A DNA stretch of 64,000 nucleotides from Pseudomonas sp. N3-W (GCF_024970185.1 NZ_CP103965.1:5227001-5291000), one strand, 5' to 3'; positions 36,406-47,506 are shown, counted from the first letter of the stretch. Program-made: numbers and translations. The notes: a model not told the origin generated them from the sequence alone.

Positions 36406-37077
36406 TTACCTCTTGCGTAGTACGTAAACCCGCCACATGGCATAGAGCGGTATAAAGTCCAGTTGTTCCTGAATACGGAAGCCTGCCTGCTCAAATTCCT
36501 TTTCTACTGTAGCAACCGGTAACACAAAACGGTTTTGGTAGCCTTGCTGCCCACGAGCACGTTCGGCGCGCTTGCGCTTCCAGGCCTTGAAATTGCCATC
36601 TACCCACAACGATACGATCACACTGTCCCGGGTGACGCGTTCGAATTCGCGCAAAATCGCCAGTCGGTGCTCCGCTTCACCGATGTGGTGCAGCAGTCGC
36701 ATGCAAAAAATGCTGTCGACGGCGTTATCGGGCAATGCAATGTCGAACGCAGAAGTGTGCAAGGGTTGTACCCGTTTTACCACTTCGTCCGGCTGAGACT
36801 GTGTAGCAATCTTCAGCATTGATTCCGAGTTATCGGCGCCGATAATGACACGGTTGTGCTTTTGCGCCAGCAGTGGCCAGAAACGCCCTGCACCGCACGG
36901 CAGATCAAGCACCAGGCCCGGCTCACCCGCCAGGGTCAGTGCCTTGCGGGCCAGTTGTTCGTCACGCCAATGAGACAATCGACGACCGAGGCCTTCCTGA
37001 TGCTTTCGCAAATAGCGCTGAGCATGCTGATCGTCATACTTCTCGGAAAAATCCAGCTTGATCTGGTCGGTCATCAT
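36406..37077 (-). CDS. Class I SAM-dependent methyltransferase (orf222 type)
   Basis: A 223-aa methyltransferase with motif I VLDLPCGAGRFWP, the acidic loop IIGADNSESML and the post-motif IFCMRLLHHIG. A basic segment (KAWKRKRAERARG) follows. It corresponds to the orf222 gene of the Pseudomonas colR-colS-orf222-inaA cluster. The target is unknown, presumably an envelope component. Two adjacent ATGs are possible; 37077 is used. The gap to colS is 189 bp and contains a GTGAAAA motif like a ColR site. Confidence 0.87.
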   Translation of the reverse strand: MMTDQIKLDFSEKYDDQHAQRYLRKHQEGLGRRLSHWRDEQLARKALTLAGEPGLVLDLPCGAGRFWPLLAQKHNRVIIGADNSESMLKIATQSQPDEVVKRVQPLHTSAFDIALPDNAVDSIFCMRLLHHIGEAEHRLAILREFERVTRDSVIVSLWVDGNFKAWKRKRAERARGQQGYQNRFVLPVATVEKEFEQAGFRIQEQLDFIPLYAMWRVYVLRKR

Positions 37078-37150
37078 CAAGGTCTCTTGAATTGAATAGC
37101 TGATGACAACCACCTTAGGTAGCGCCGTGTCAGCGACAAGTCATGACCTT

Positions 37151-37157
37151 GTGAAAA
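37151..37157 (-). promoter_or_regulatory. Candidate ColR-box half (TTTTCAC)
   Basis: GTGAAAA on the plus strand reads TTTTCAC towards the methyltransferase gene, 74 bp upstream of its start. ColR sites described in P. putida end in TTTTCAC. The upstream half matches the remembered consensus only partly. Confidence 0.35.
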
Positions 37158-37266
37158 CTTCGTTGTGTACAACCGTGAAGTATTTCAGGGTTTTACAGGG
37201 GATAAATAGTAGCTCGGGGCCAGCAAGGACAAGATTTTCTGCAGCGGCCCGAGCCTGCGGTTGCGC

Positions 37267-38535
37267 CTAGACCAACACCACCTCAAACCGACAACCGTTC
37301 GGTTCCATAGTGGTCAGGCTGACCGTCCAACCCTGGTTTTCGCAGATCCGCTGTACCAGCGACAGGCCCAACCCCAGGCCTTCGCCGCGTTTCTCGCTGC
37401 CACGCACAAAGGGCTCGAACATCGCCTCGCGTTTTTCCTCGGGGATGCCGACACCGCTGTCTTCAACAACAAACCCGGTGGGCGTGAGTGTCAGGCGAAT
37501 GAAGCCGTTTTCGGTGTAGTGCAATGCGTTGCGCAGCAAATTGCCCATCACCGCGTGCAGCAGAGTGGCGTTGTAACCGTTGCCCGGCGGATGGCCCGGC
37601 ACGAAGCTCAGTGCCAGACCTTTGCTCTCGATCGGTTCGCGCCACAGGCTGAGCAAGCCGTCTGCGACCTGACTGACGGACTGCTGCGGCGACATGCTGG
37701 CATCTTCGCGCTGCGCACGGGCGAGCATCAGGAACGTTTGCACCAGCTCACGCATTTCTTCGCAAGCCCGGGCAATTCGTTCGACCTGGGCCCTGCCGCG
37801 CTGATCGATGCCCGGGTTTTCCAGTAACAGTTCGCAAGAGCTGGCCAGGACCATCAACGGCGTGCGCAGCTCATGGCTGACGTCACTGGTGAACAACCGC
37901 TCACGGGTCAACGCCTGGCGTAGACGCCCGAGGGTGGCGTCGAAGGCCACGGCCAGTTCGCCCACTTCGTCGGCGGCGTAGTCCGGCGCGAGCGGCGGTG
38001 CCAAGCCCAGCAACTGGTCGCGGTGGCGTACCTGACGTGCCAGCCGTACCACCGGCGCCATCACTTTGCGCGCCAGGACCCAGCCAAGGAATACCGCGAG
38101 GGCCAGGCTTAGCACGAACCCCACCAGCACCACGGCAAACAGCACCCGCTCGCGTTCTTCGAAATCGCTCTGATCCTGCAACAGCACGTAACGCCGACCG
38201 TCGACGATCTCGACCATCGCGTGATACGACAGGTGTTCGCGAAACACTTCATGAAAACCGGCGTCCAGATGACGCAGGTCCTTGGGCAACTCGAAGTCCC
38301 CCGGGCCTCCGCTGAAGTAGAACAGCTGGTCCGGTTCGGGGCGGTGGCTCCAGTCAGTGACGCTGTCCATCAGCAACAGGCGTTGCAAATCACCGCCCAG
38401 GCCTGCCGAAATCAGTTTTTCTTCCACCAGGTGCACGGTGGCCACAATGCCCATGGCGAATGCACCGGCCACCAGTGCACTCATCAGCGCAAAGGCAATG
38501 ATGATCCGCTGAGCGAGGCTCTGCTTAAACTCCAT
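37267..38535 (-). CDS. colS: Sensor histidine kinase ColS
   Basis: A 422-aa kinase with helices at about 10-36 and 132-155, a periplasmic domain between them, HAMP, HisKA with SHELRTP (H221) and an HATPase domain ending about 420 (GLGLGLSL). Near the second helix it has ExxE at E126-E129, the motif implicated in ColS sensing of iron and zinc. It phosphorylates ColR to guard the envelope against metal and phenol stress. The ATG at 38535 overlaps colR by 11 bp. The wider cluster confirms the identity. Confidence 0.92.
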   Translation of the reverse strand: MEFKQSLAQRIIIAFALMSALVAGAFAMGIVATVHLVEEKLISAGLGGDLQRLLLMDSVTDWSHRPEPDQLFYFSGGPGDFELPKDLRHLDAGFHEVFREHLSYHAMVEIVDGRRYVLLQDQSDFEERERVLFAVVLVGFVLSLALAVFLGWVLARKVMAPVVRLARQVRHRDQLLGLAPPLAPDYAADEVGELAVAFDATLGRLRQALTRERLFTSDVSHELRTPLMVLASSCELLLENPGIDQRGRAQVERIARACEEMRELVQTFLMLARAQREDASMSPQQSVSQVADGLLSLWREPIESKGLALSFVPGHPPGNGYNATLLHAVMGNLLRNALHYTENGFIRLTLTPTGFVVEDSGVGIPEEKREAMFEPFVRGSEKRGEGLGLGLSLVQRICENQGWTVSLTTMEPNGCRFEVVLV

Positions 38536-39208
38536 CTCGGCCCTCGGCCAGGCGGTAACCAACACCGTGTACGGTTTGCAGCAAAGGCTTGGCGAACGGT
38601 TTATCGATTACCTGGCGCAGTTGGTGAACGTGGCTGCGCAGGCTGTCGCTGTCCGGGCAGTCGTCGCCCCACAGCGCCTCTTCGAGAATCTCGCGACGCA
38701 GCACGTGCGGGCTTTTCTGCATCAGCACCGCCAGCAACTTGAGGCCGACCGGGTTGAGTTTCAGCAGGCGGCCTTCGCGGGTCACTTCCAGGGTGTCGAG
38801 ATCGTAGCTCAGGTCACCGACCTGCAAGGCGCGCCGACCGCCGCCCTGGGTACGGCGCATGACCGCTTCGATGCGCGCTGCCAGTTCAGACAGGGCGAAC
38901 GGCTTGACCAGGTAGTCGTCGGCACCGGACTTGAAGCCCTGCAAACGGTCATCCAGTTGATCACGGGCAGTCAGCATGATCACCGGCGTGTCGCGCCGGG
39001 CGTCTTCGCGCAGGCGCTTGCACAGGGTGTAGCCATCGATACCGGGCAGCATGATGTCGAGCACGATCAGGTCGTAATGCTCGGTTGCCGCCAGGTGCAG
39101 ACCCGACAAGCCGTCCTGCGCGCAATCCACGGTATAGCCCTTGAGCCCCAGGTAATCGGCCAGATTAGCCAGGATATCGCGGTTGTCTTCAACCAATAGA
39201 ATTCGCAT
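38525..39208 (-). CDS. colR: OmpR-family response regulator ColR
   Basis: A 227-aa regulator with a receiver domain (acidic pair E7-D8, phospho-acceptor D51, Lys in YLVKPFALSELAARIE) and a C-terminal winged helix (about 125-225, with SDSLRSHVHQLRQVIDKP). Phosphorylated by ColS. GGAGTGCCC precedes the ATG at 39208. It is the first gene of the minus-strand unit colR-colS-methyltransferase-inaA-small protein, and divergent from the sulfatase-family gene, which may be a target. Confidence 0.93.
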   Translation of the reverse strand: MRILLVEDNRDILANLADYLGLKGYTVDCAQDGLSGLHLAATEHYDLIVLDIMLPGIDGYTLCKRLREDARRDTPVIMLTARDQLDDRLQGFKSGADDYLVKPFALSELAARIEAVMRRTQGGGRRALQVGDLSYDLDTLEVTREGRLLKLNPVGLKLLAVLMQKSPHVLRREILEEALWGDDCPDSDSLRSHVHQLRQVIDKPFAKPLLQTVHGVGYRLAEGRDGV

Positions 39209-39332
39209 GGGCACTCCTCCGTACACAGTAACGGCCATCTCGGCCCGCGCAGCTTAAGGCCTCCGGTGGCTCAGGGCTAGGGCCGGGTACGCTTCAAATC
39301 AATTCCTTCAACCAGTTGCTCTTGATGACAAG

Positions 39333-39340
39333 TTTTTCAC
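39333..39340 (+). promoter_or_regulatory. TTTTTCAC motif in the colR/sulfatase intergenic region
   Basis: TTTTTCAC lies 71 bp upstream of the sulfatase-family start and is oriented towards it. It matches the invariant end of described ColR sites; the rest of the consensus is weak, so this is tentative. Confidence 0.3.
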
Positions 39341-39410
39341 TATCGATTCACAACCTGATTACAGTAGTGCACCTAAAGTCCCGCGCCTGAATAAAAAAGG
39401 AATGCTACAG

Positions 39411-41360
39411 ATGGATGTTTTCAAGACGGCGCCAATGCGTTTTCTGCTGCTCGTTACCGGCCTGTGGCTGGCTATTTTTTTCCTGACCCGAACGGTTCTA
39501 CTGCTGACTCATCTGGGTGAAGCCGGCAGCGGTTTCGCGTCAGTGTTCGGTATCGGCCTGCTTTACGACCTGGGCTTCCTGACCTACGCGGCGTTGCCGA
39601 TGGGCCTTTACTTGCTGCTCTGCCCGCCAGCCTTGTGGCGCCGGCGTGGCCATCGCTGGTTCCTGCAAGGCCTGTTGACCGTCAGCCTGTTCGCCATGCT
39701 GTTCACTTCGGTGGCGGAATGGCTGTTCTGGGACGAGTTCGGCGTGCGTTTCAATTTCATCGCCGTGGACTACCTGGTTTATTCCGACGAAGTCTTGAAC
39801 AACCTGCTCGAGTCGTACCCGATTGGCACACTCCTGAGCATCCTCGCCGTCGTGGCGGTGGCGTTGAGCATTGCACTGCGCAAGCCTTTCAACGCCGCGC
39901 TTGATGCCCCGCTGCCGCCGTTGCGCCGACGCCTGGTCAATGCGCTGGGGCTGTTGATTGTGGCCGGCCTGAGCATGCAGCTACTGAGTCAGGACGCGCC
40001 TCGTGCCCAAGGGGGCAATGCCTATCAGAATGAGCTGGCGAGTAATGGCCCGTATCAGTTCTTCGCCGCCTTCCGTAACAATGAACTGGATTACCAGCAG
40101 TTCTACAAAACCCTGCCATCCGACGTCGTGGCCAAAGAGATCCGTGCCGAACTGAGTGAGCCAAACGCGCGCTTCATTGGTCAGGACCCGCAGGATATTC
40201 GCCGGATCATCGATAACCCTGGCACCCCGCGCACCCCCAACATCGTACTTGTGACCATCGAAAGCTTCAGCGCCAAGTACATGGGCAGCAACGGTGACGG
40301 GCGTAACCTGACGCCGAACCTGGACGCGCTGCGCAAACAGAGCCTGTACTTCAATAACTTCTACGCCACCGGGACCCGTACCGACCGCGGCCTGGAAGCC
40401 ATTACCCTGGCTATCCCGCCAACACCGGGTCGCTCCATCGTCAAGCGCGTAGGCCGAGAAAGCGGTTTTGCCAGCCTGGGCCAGCAGCTCAACGCAGTGG
40501 GTTACGACAGCGTGTTCGTCTATGGCGGGCGCGGGTACTTCGACAACATGAACGCATTCTTCAGCGGCAACGGCTACCGCGTCGTCGATCAGAGCAGCGT
40601 CGACGAGTCGCAGATCCACTTCAAGAACGCCTGGGGCATGGCCGACGAAGACCTGTACACGCAGACGCTGAAACTGGCCGATGCCGACTACGCCAAACAG
40701 CAGCCGTTTCTGTTGCAACTGATGACCACCTCCAACCACCGCCCTTATACCTTTCCGGACAACCGGATTGACATCAAGTCCGGCAAGGGTCGAGACGGTG
40801 CGGTGAAGTACACCGACTATGCGATTGGTCAGTTCCTGGAACAGGCTCGGCAAAAACCATGGTTCGACAATACGATTTTCGTGTTCGTCGCCGACCATAC
40901 GGCGGGCAGTGCCGGCAAGGAAGACTTGCCGATCGCCAACTATCAGATTCCGTTGTTCATCTATGCACCTGCACTGATCGAGGCCCGGGAGAGTGCGCAA
41001 CTGGCCAGCCAGATCGACCTGGCGCCAACCCTGCTGGGGCTGTTGAACATGGATTATCAATCGACGTTCTTCGGTCGCAATCTGTTGCAGGACAACCCGC
41101 TGCCGCCGCGCGTGGTGGTTGGCAACTATCAGCATCTGGGGTTGTTCGACGGCAAGGACCTGGCGATCCTCAGCCCACGCCAGGGTCTGCGCCGTCATGA
41201 TGATGCACTGAGCGAAAGCCGCGAATCCCGTGCCGAGGCCAGCGACCCGCTGATTACCCGTGCCATCACCTACTATCAGGTCGCCAGTTATGGCTTCAAG
41301 CAGCAGTTGCTCGGCTGGAAGCCACCCAAGACGGGCACTGACGCAGTCGGTCAGCGCTAA
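39411..41360 (+). CDS. LTA synthase-family sulfatase/phosphatidylglycerol-type transferase
   Basis: A 649-aa inner-membrane protein with about five N-terminal helices (to about residue 190) and a large periplasmic alkaline-phosphatase-fold domain. Active-site elements fit the LTA synthase family: TIESFSAKYMG (metal Glu), GTRTDRGLEA (the nucleophilic Thr) and FVADHT (metal Asp-His). In Gram-negatives such enzymes often modify LPS or osmoregulated glucans; the acceptor here is unknown. The ATG at 39411 follows AAGGA at a spacing of 9. Divergence from colR suggests an envelope-stress role. Confidence 0.87.
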   Translation: MDVFKTAPMRFLLLVTGLWLAIFFLTRTVLLLTHLGEAGSGFASVFGIGLLYDLGFLTYAALPMGLYLLLCPPALWRRRGHRWFLQGLLTVSLFAMLFTSVAEWLFWDEFGVRFNFIAVDYLVYSDEVLNNLLESYPIGTLLSILAVVAVALSIALRKPFNAALDAPLPPLRRRLVNALGLLIVAGLSMQLLSQDAPRAQGGNAYQNELASNGPYQFFAAFRNNELDYQQFYKTLPSDVVAKEIRAELSEPNARFIGQDPQDIRRIIDNPGTPRTPNIVLVTIESFSAKYMGSNGDGRNLTPNLDALRKQSLYFNNFYATGTRTDRGLEAITLAIPPTPGRSIVKRVGRESGFASLGQQLNAVGYDSVFVYGGRGYFDNMNAFFSGNGYRVVDQSSVDESQIHFKNAWGMADEDLYTQTLKLADADYAKQQPFLLQLMTTSNHRPYTFPDNRIDIKSGKGRDGAVKYTDYAIGQFLEQARQKPWFDNTIFVFVADHTAGSAGKEDLPIANYQIPLFIYAPALIEARESAQLASQIDLAPTLLGLLNMDYQSTFFGRNLLQDNPLPPRVVVGNYQHLGLFDGKDLAILSPRQGLRRHDDALSESRESRAEASDPLITRAITYYQVASYGFKQQLLGWKPPKTGTDAVGQR

Positions 41361-41364
41361 CCCG

Positions 41365-41399
41365 AAAGCCCCGGCCTGATGTGCCGGGGCTTTTCTTTT
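41365..41399 (+). terminator. Intrinsic terminator of the sulfatase-family gene
   Basis: AAAGCCCCGGC-CTGATGT-GCCGGGGCTTTTCTTTT has an 8-bp GC stem and a T-run. Confidence 0.9.
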
Positions 41400-41439
41400 C
41401 AGACAGATTTACCCATCTCCCTGCTCGACCCAGCCCCCC

Positions 41440-41514
41440 TGCTCGCGAAGACTGCGGCACATCCATCATTGATGTGACCCTCAGGCCTCTTTCGCGAGCA
41501 GGCTCGCTCCCACG
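41440..41514. repeat. Partial REP pair
   Basis: A short CTGCTCGCGAAG remnant at 41440 faces a full CGCGAGCAGGCTCGCTCCCAC at about 41492, between two terminators. Confidence 0.75.
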
Positions 41515-41546
41515 GGGGATTGAGGCGGACTTGAAGTACGGGCAAT

Positions 41547-41583
41547 AAAAAACCCCGCCTGCTTATCGCAGGCGGGGTTTTTT
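41547..41583 (-). terminator. Intrinsic terminator of groESL
   Basis: An AAAAAACCCCGCCTGC stem around a short loop with T-runs on both strands lies 20 bases after the groEL stop. Confidence 0.93.
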
Positions 41584-41602
41584 CGTACGGGGTGAGGCTG
41601 GC

Positions 41603-43258
<1,656 letters not shown>

Positions 43259-43295
43259 TTAAATACTTTGTAGTAGCGGGAAAATGAGCGGGAAA

Positions 43296-43589
43296 TCAGC
43301 CTTCGATAACAGCGAGAATCTCGTTCTCAGCCATTACCAGCAGGTCTTCGCCGTCGACTTTCACAGTGTTGCTGCCGGAGTACGGACCGAACACAACCTT
43401 GTCGCCCACTTTAACGGCCAGTGCACGCACTTCACCGTTGTCCAGCACGCGGCCAGTGCCGACTGCCAGAACTTCACCGCTGTTGGCTTTTTCAGCAGCC
43501 GAACCTGGCAGGACGATACCGCCAGCGGTTTTCTTTTCTTCTTCGCTGCGACGGATGACGACGCGGTCATGCAGAGGACGAAGCTTCAT
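43296..43589 (-). CDS. groS: Co-chaperonin GroES
   Basis: A 97-aa lid subunit of the GroEL chaperonin. It starts [14 protein letters not shown], has the mobile loop [16 protein letters not shown], and ends with a conserved [19 protein letters not shown], read in parts. AGGAGAG precedes the ATG. First gene of the operon. Confidence 0.98.
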   Translation of the reverse strand: MKLRPLHDRVVIRRSEEEKKTAGGIVLPGSAAEKANSGEVLAVGTGRVLDNGEVRALAVKVGDKVVFGPYSGSNTVKVDGEDLLVMAENEILAVIEG

Positions 43590-43731
43590 TGTCGATCTCT
43601 CCTAATTGTGGTTTTCATCGGCCGGTGTATTCCCGGCGGGTTTAACAAATCCGGCGGTGCCGGGTGCGGCTCGTCGAGCGAGACGCGGAAGTCTGTCTGG
43701 CGTGATCGCCAGAAACCTTTCGGTGACCGTT

Positions 43732-43759
43732 ACATAAGGGCGCATCCGCTTATTACAAG
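43732..43759 (-). promoter_or_regulatory. Sigma-32 (RpoH) heat-shock promoter of groESL
   Basis: On the minus strand CTTGTAA, 12 bases, then CCCTTATGT matches the RpoH pattern CTTGAAA-N11-15-CCCCATnT. It lies about 145 bp before the groES start. Confidence 0.7.
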
Positions 43760-43836
43760 AGCGGGCCAGGAAAATTTTTCATGTCCAGGCCCCGTGAACG
43801 AACACGGCACCCGAAGGCGCCGTGTTGATGAAGCGA

Positions 43837-44313
43837 TTACTTGGGATCGCGGTGTTCGAACTCGCCTTCGATCACGTTGGGCTCGCGGCCCAGCGGCTGA
43901 CGGGGTGCAGGACCGCCCCGTGGTTGCAGGTCATCGGCGAAGGCACGCTGACGGATCGCCTGTTCTTCGGCACGCTGGCGCATTTTATTGGCCAGCAGAC
44001 GACGGGAGATCGGTGCCAGCATGATCAGGCCCAGCACGTCAGTGACGAAGCCCGGCAGGATCAACAGACCACCGGCCAGGGCCAGCATCAGGCCCTCCAG
44101 CATGGTCTGGGCCGGCAGCTCGCCGCGATTCAGGCTTTCACGAGCACGCAGTGCGGTGGCCAGACCGGCGATGCGCAGCACGAACACGCCGAGCATCGAG
44201 CCGAGAATGATCAGCAGCAGGGCCGGGAAAAACCCGATAGCCCCTGCCACCTTGACGAATACGAACAGCTCCAACACCGGAAACAGTACAAAGAGCAATA
44301 AAAAAGGGCGCAT
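43837..44313 (-). CDS. fxsA: FxsA-family membrane protein
   Basis: A 158-aa inner-membrane protein with three or four helices in the first 110 residues (FPVLELFVFVKVAGAIG and GGLLILPGFVTDVLGL are the family signatures) and a charged cytoplasmic tail. E. coli FxsA overproduction relieves phage T7 exclusion by F; the cellular role is otherwise unclear. The start at 44313 aligns with the family (MRPFLLLFVLFPVLE). It lies upstream of groES on the same strand, a usual Pseudomonas arrangement. Confidence 0.9.
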   Translation of the reverse strand: MRPFLLLFVLFPVLELFVFVKVAGAIGFFPALLLIILGSMLGVFVLRIAGLATALRARESLNRGELPAQTMLEGLMLALAGGLLILPGFVTDVLGLIMLAPISRRLLANKMRQRAEEQAIRQRAFADDLQPRGGPAPRQPLGREPNVIEGEFEHRDPK

Positions 44314-44379
44314 CAAATGGTTCCTCAACGCAAGAATGCCTTGCCAGTACACCCTAGATGACGTCGTCCTTTCGTGAAT

Positions 44380-45111
44380 TCAAGCTTGGGCCACTGTATT
44401 TTTCGGCCAATGATCGGCGTGAGCCAGGAAAACCAAGGCCTCGCGTACTTGTGTCGGCGTATTACAAGGCGCTTGAAACGGTAGCCAGTACAACGCCTGA
44501 CCGATGCGCAGGTGCATGCCTTCGGTGTCGATACCGGCCAGTTGCGCCGCAGCGGTCGTCGGCAAACCCGCCAGCTCGACGTAATGGGCGATGGCTTTGC
44601 TGTGGTCGGCGTTCATGTGCTCGACCATGCTCACTTCGGCCTTGCCGGCGAACGGGTTGGCCAGCGTCACTTGATCGACCCAATGAATCGCCCCGAAACC
44701 ACCGATGTAGCGGTGACGCACCGGCTTGAGTACCCAGAAATCGAAATCATGGGCCTGGTGGTAATTCTGCGAATCCGGGAAGTAGCGGTAGTAACGCTCG
44801 GCGGCGACCTCGATGGCGGCGGGGTCTTCGAGCTTTTCGGCTTCGGCCAGATACGTCAGTCGGCCAACAGCTTGCACGTCATCCGCTTCACGCTCACCCA
44901 CCAGCAACGAGCATTTCGGATCTTTCTGCAGGTTGTGGGTGTGCTGGGCGATGCGGCTGATCAGGATCAGCGGCCGGCCTTGCTCGTCCAGGCAGTACGG
45001 CACTACCGAGCCGAAAGGGAATCCGGGCATGGCCTTGGAGTGTGTCGAAAGAACTCCACGGTATTCCTTGAGAAGCAATTCTCGGGCATTCTTCGCCGCT
45101 TCAACGCTCAA
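44380..45111 (-). CDS. HugZ-like pyridoxamine-phosphate-oxidase-fold protein
   Basis: A 243-aa protein with an N-terminal split-barrel domain (about 10-140, RGVLSTHSKAMPGFPFGSVVPY) and a C-terminal DUF2470 domain (about 165-240, VEHMNADHSKAIAHYVELAG). This layout is that of the HugZ family, some members of which bind or degrade haem. It starts with TTG at 45111, supported by AAGGAG seven bases upstream; no ATG in the region has a site. Haem degradation here is only inferred. Confidence 0.85.
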   Translation of the reverse strand: MSVEAAKNARELLLKEYRGVLSTHSKAMPGFPFGSVVPYCLDEQGRPLILISRIAQHTHNLQKDPKCSLLVGEREADDVQAVGRLTYLAEAEKLEDPAAIEVAAERYYRYFPDSQNYHQAHDFDFWVLKPVRHRYIGGFGAIHWVDQVTLANPFAGKAEVSMVEHMNADHSKAIAHYVELAGLPTTAAAQLAGIDTEGMHLRIGQALYWLPFQAPCNTPTQVREALVFLAHADHWPKNTVAQA

Positions 45112-45274
45112 TTTATGACTCCTTATATAGAATCCGTCGAAAAAACGGACAGGCGCCTGGTGAAAGTTCCAGCACGCCATCGGGGCAGTTCTCATGTGCA
45201 GCCAGGCCACAGCGGGCGCAGATCGAGAGGCCCTCTACAAGGAAACCACTCAGACTTGCTATCGGGGCATGCGA

Positions 45275-46033
45275 ATGCAACTCACTGACAAAGTAATCAT
45301 TATCACTGGCGGTTGCCAGGGTTTAGGCCGTTCCATGGCCGAGTATTTCGCCGCCAAGGGCGCGAAGCTGGCGCTGGTCGACCTCAACCAGGAAAAACTC
45401 GACGACACGGTAACGGCCTGCAAGGCCAAGGGCGCCGAGGCCCGCGCCTATCTGTGCAACGTCGCCAACGAAGAACAGGTGACGCACATGGTCGCCCAGG
45501 TGGCTGAAGATTTCGGTGCGATTCATGGCCTGATCAACAACGCCGGCATTCTGCGCGACGGCCTGCTGCTGAAGGTCAAGGACGGCGAAATGACCAAGAT
45601 GAGCCTGGCCCAATGGCAGGCAGTGATCGACGTCAACCTGACCGGCGTATTCCTGTGCACCCGTGAAGTCGCGGCGAAAATGGTCGAGCTGAAAAACAGC
45701 GGCGCGATCATCAACATCTCATCGATTTCCCGCGCGGGCAACGTCGGCCAGACCAACTATTCCGCCGCCAAGGCTGGCGTGGCAGCGGCCACCGTGACCT
45801 GGGCCAAGGAACTGGCGCGCTACGGTATTCGTGTGGCGGGCATTGCGCCGGGCTTTATCGAGACCGAGATGACCCTGGGCATGAAGCCCGAAGCGCTGGA
45901 GAAAATGACAGCCGGGATTCCACTCAAGCGCATGGGCAAGCCGGAAGAGATCGCTCACTCGGCGGCTTATATCTTTGAGAACGACTACTACACCGGTCGG
46001 ATTCTGGAGATGGATGGCGGGTTGCGCATCTAA
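45275..46033 (+). CDS. Short-chain dehydrogenase/reductase (FabG-like)
   Basis: A 252-aa classical SDR with cofactor motif TGGCQGLG (about residues 12-19), NNAG (about 89-92), the catalytic Ser in [12 protein letters not shown], and YSAAK with Tyr and Lys. An Asp after the second strand (LVDLNQ) favours NAD(H). Substrate unknown. The ATG at 45275 has GGGG seven bases upstream; the ATG at 45269 has no spacing. Divergent from the HugZ-like gene. Confidence 0.87.
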   Translation: MQLTDKVIIITGGCQGLGRSMAEYFAAKGAKLALVDLNQEKLDDTVTACKAKGAEARAYLCNVANEEQVTHMVAQVAEDFGAIHGLINNAGILRDGLLLKVKDGEMTKMSLAQWQAVIDVNLTGVFLCTREVAAKMVELKNSGAIINISSISRAGNVGQTNYSAAKAGVAAATVTWAKELARYGIRVAGIAPGFIETEMTLGMKPEALEKMTAGIPLKRMGKPEEIAHSAAYIFENDYYTGRILEMDGGLRI

Positions 46034-46061
46034 GACCACGGCAAGACAACTGTGGGCTTAA

Positions 46062-46156
46062 TGTGGCGAGGGAGCTTGCTCCCGCTCGGCTGCGTAGCAG
46101 TCGCAAAGCGTTTGGGATCGCTTCGCAACCCAGCGGGAGCAAGCTCCCTCGCCACA
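46062..46156. repeat. REP-like element, second family
   Basis: Arms TGTGGCGAGGGAGCTTGCTC and the inverted copy enclose CGGCTGCGTAGCAGTCGC. Same family as 15861-15978 and 47374-47506. It may end transcription of the convergent SDR and mrp genes. Confidence 0.88.
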
Positions 46157-46184
46157 TAAGCCACAATTGCGTTTCGTCAGCGAC

Positions 46185-47279
46185 TCAATCGTCGCTGATG
46201 GTGATGTTCGGCATTGCCGGCGTCGCCGCTTCCTGCAACACGATCCGCGCGCCGACGTGGCGGGCCAGTTCCTGGTACACCATGGCAATCTGGCTGTCCG
46301 GCTCGGCGATCACCGTCGGCTTGCCGCTGTCGGCCTGCTCGCGAATGACCATCGACAGCGGCAACGATGCCAGCACTTCAACGCCGTATTGGTTGGCCAG
46401 TTTTACCCCGCCGCCCTCACCGAACAGATGCTCGGCATGTCCGCAGTTGGAGCAGATGTGCACGGCCATGTTTTCCACCACCCCCAGCACCGGGATGTTG
46501 ACCTTGCGGAACATCTCCACGCCCTTGCGTGCGTCCAGCAATGCCAGGTCCTGCGGGGTGGTGACGATCACGGCACCGGCCACCGGGACTTTCTGCGCCA
46601 GGGTCAACTGGATGTCACCGGTGCCTGGCGGCATGTCGATGACCAGGTAGTCCAGGTCGCCCCAGGCAGTCTGTGTCACCAGTTGCAGCAGTGCGCCGGA
46701 AACCATTGGTCCGCGCCAGACCATCGGCGTGTTGTCGTCAGTCAGGAAGGCCATGGACATGACTTCGACGCCATGGGATTTGATCGGCACGAACCACTTC
46801 TGGTCCTTGACCTGTGGTCGGGTGCCTTCCGGGATGCCGAACATGATGCCCTGGCTCGGGCCATAGATGTCTGCATCGAGAATCCCGACCCTGGCCCCTT
46901 CGCGGGCCAGTGCCAGCGCCAGGTTGGCGGCGGTGGTGGATTTGCCTACGCCCCCCTTGCCGGACGCCACGGCCACCACGTTCTTCACGTTGGCCAGGCC
47001 CGGGATTTGCGCCTGCGCCTTGTGCGCAGCGATCACGCTGGTGATCTCGACACGGGCGGTCGTCACGCCGTCCAGCCCTTCAATGGCCATTTGCAGCAAC
47101 TGCGCCCAGCCACTTTTGAACAGGTCCGCGGCGTAACCGAGCTCCATCTGGACGCTGACGCGATCGCCCTGGATATCGATGTTGCGTACGCACCCGGCAC
47201 TGACCGGGTCCTGGTTCAGATAAGGGTCGGTGTATTGGCGAAGGACGGCTTCCACCGCTGCGCGATTGACGGCGCTCAT
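46185..47279 (-). CDS. apbC: Iron-sulfur cluster carrier ATPase Mrp/ApbC
   Basis: A 364-aa P-loop protein that holds and transfers [4Fe-4S] clusters. An N-terminal DUF59 domain (about 1-90) precedes the deviant Walker A SGKGGVGKST, LDADIYGPSQ, VIDMPPGTGD and the cluster-binding CSNCG. Start at 47279 as in the family. It is divergent from metG, an arrangement common in proteobacteria; the 328-bp gap holds a REP-like element and both promoters. Confidence 0.94.
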   Translation of the reverse strand: MSAVNRAAVEAVLRQYTDPYLNQDPVSAGCVRNIDIQGDRVSVQMELGYAADLFKSGWAQLLQMAIEGLDGVTTARVEITSVIAAHKAQAQIPGLANVKNVVAVASGKGGVGKSTTAANLALALAREGARVGILDADIYGPSQGIMFGIPEGTRPQVKDQKWFVPIKSHGVEVMSMAFLTDDNTPMVWRGPMVSGALLQLVTQTAWGDLDYLVIDMPPGTGDIQLTLAQKVPVAGAVIVTTPQDLALLDARKGVEMFRKVNIPVLGVVENMAVHICSNCGHAEHLFGEGGGVKLANQYGVEVLASLPLSMVIREQADSGKPTVIAEPDSQIAMVYQELARHVGARIVLQEAATPAMPNITISDD

Positions 47280-47373
47280 GGGCAACTCCGATAGCAAGAC
47301 TGGAAAATCAGGCGAGTATCGTACGCCGGACACACATTTGTGGCGAACTGATTACTCTGACTGAAAAGCGTCC

Positions 47374-47506
47374 TGTGGTGAGGGGGCCTGCCCCCGTTGG
47401 GCGGCGAAGCAGCCCCAAAACCTGATACCTCGGTGTGTCAGATACACGGAGTAGTCTATTGTCACAACTGCTGCGCAGCCGAACGGGGGCAAGCCCCCTC
47501 GCCACA
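47374..47506. repeat. REP-like element, second family
   Basis: A long inverted structure with TGTGGTGAGGGGGCCTGCCC and its inverted copy, containing GGCGGCGAAGCAGCC and CTGCGCAGCCGAACGG. It lies between divergent mrp and metG, so it sits in a promoter region, unlike most copies. Confidence 0.87.

Noticed and set aside
37114..37266. Separate small gene between colS and the methyltransferase gene
   Set aside because: No frame of credible length with a ribosome site; the gap fits a promoter region.
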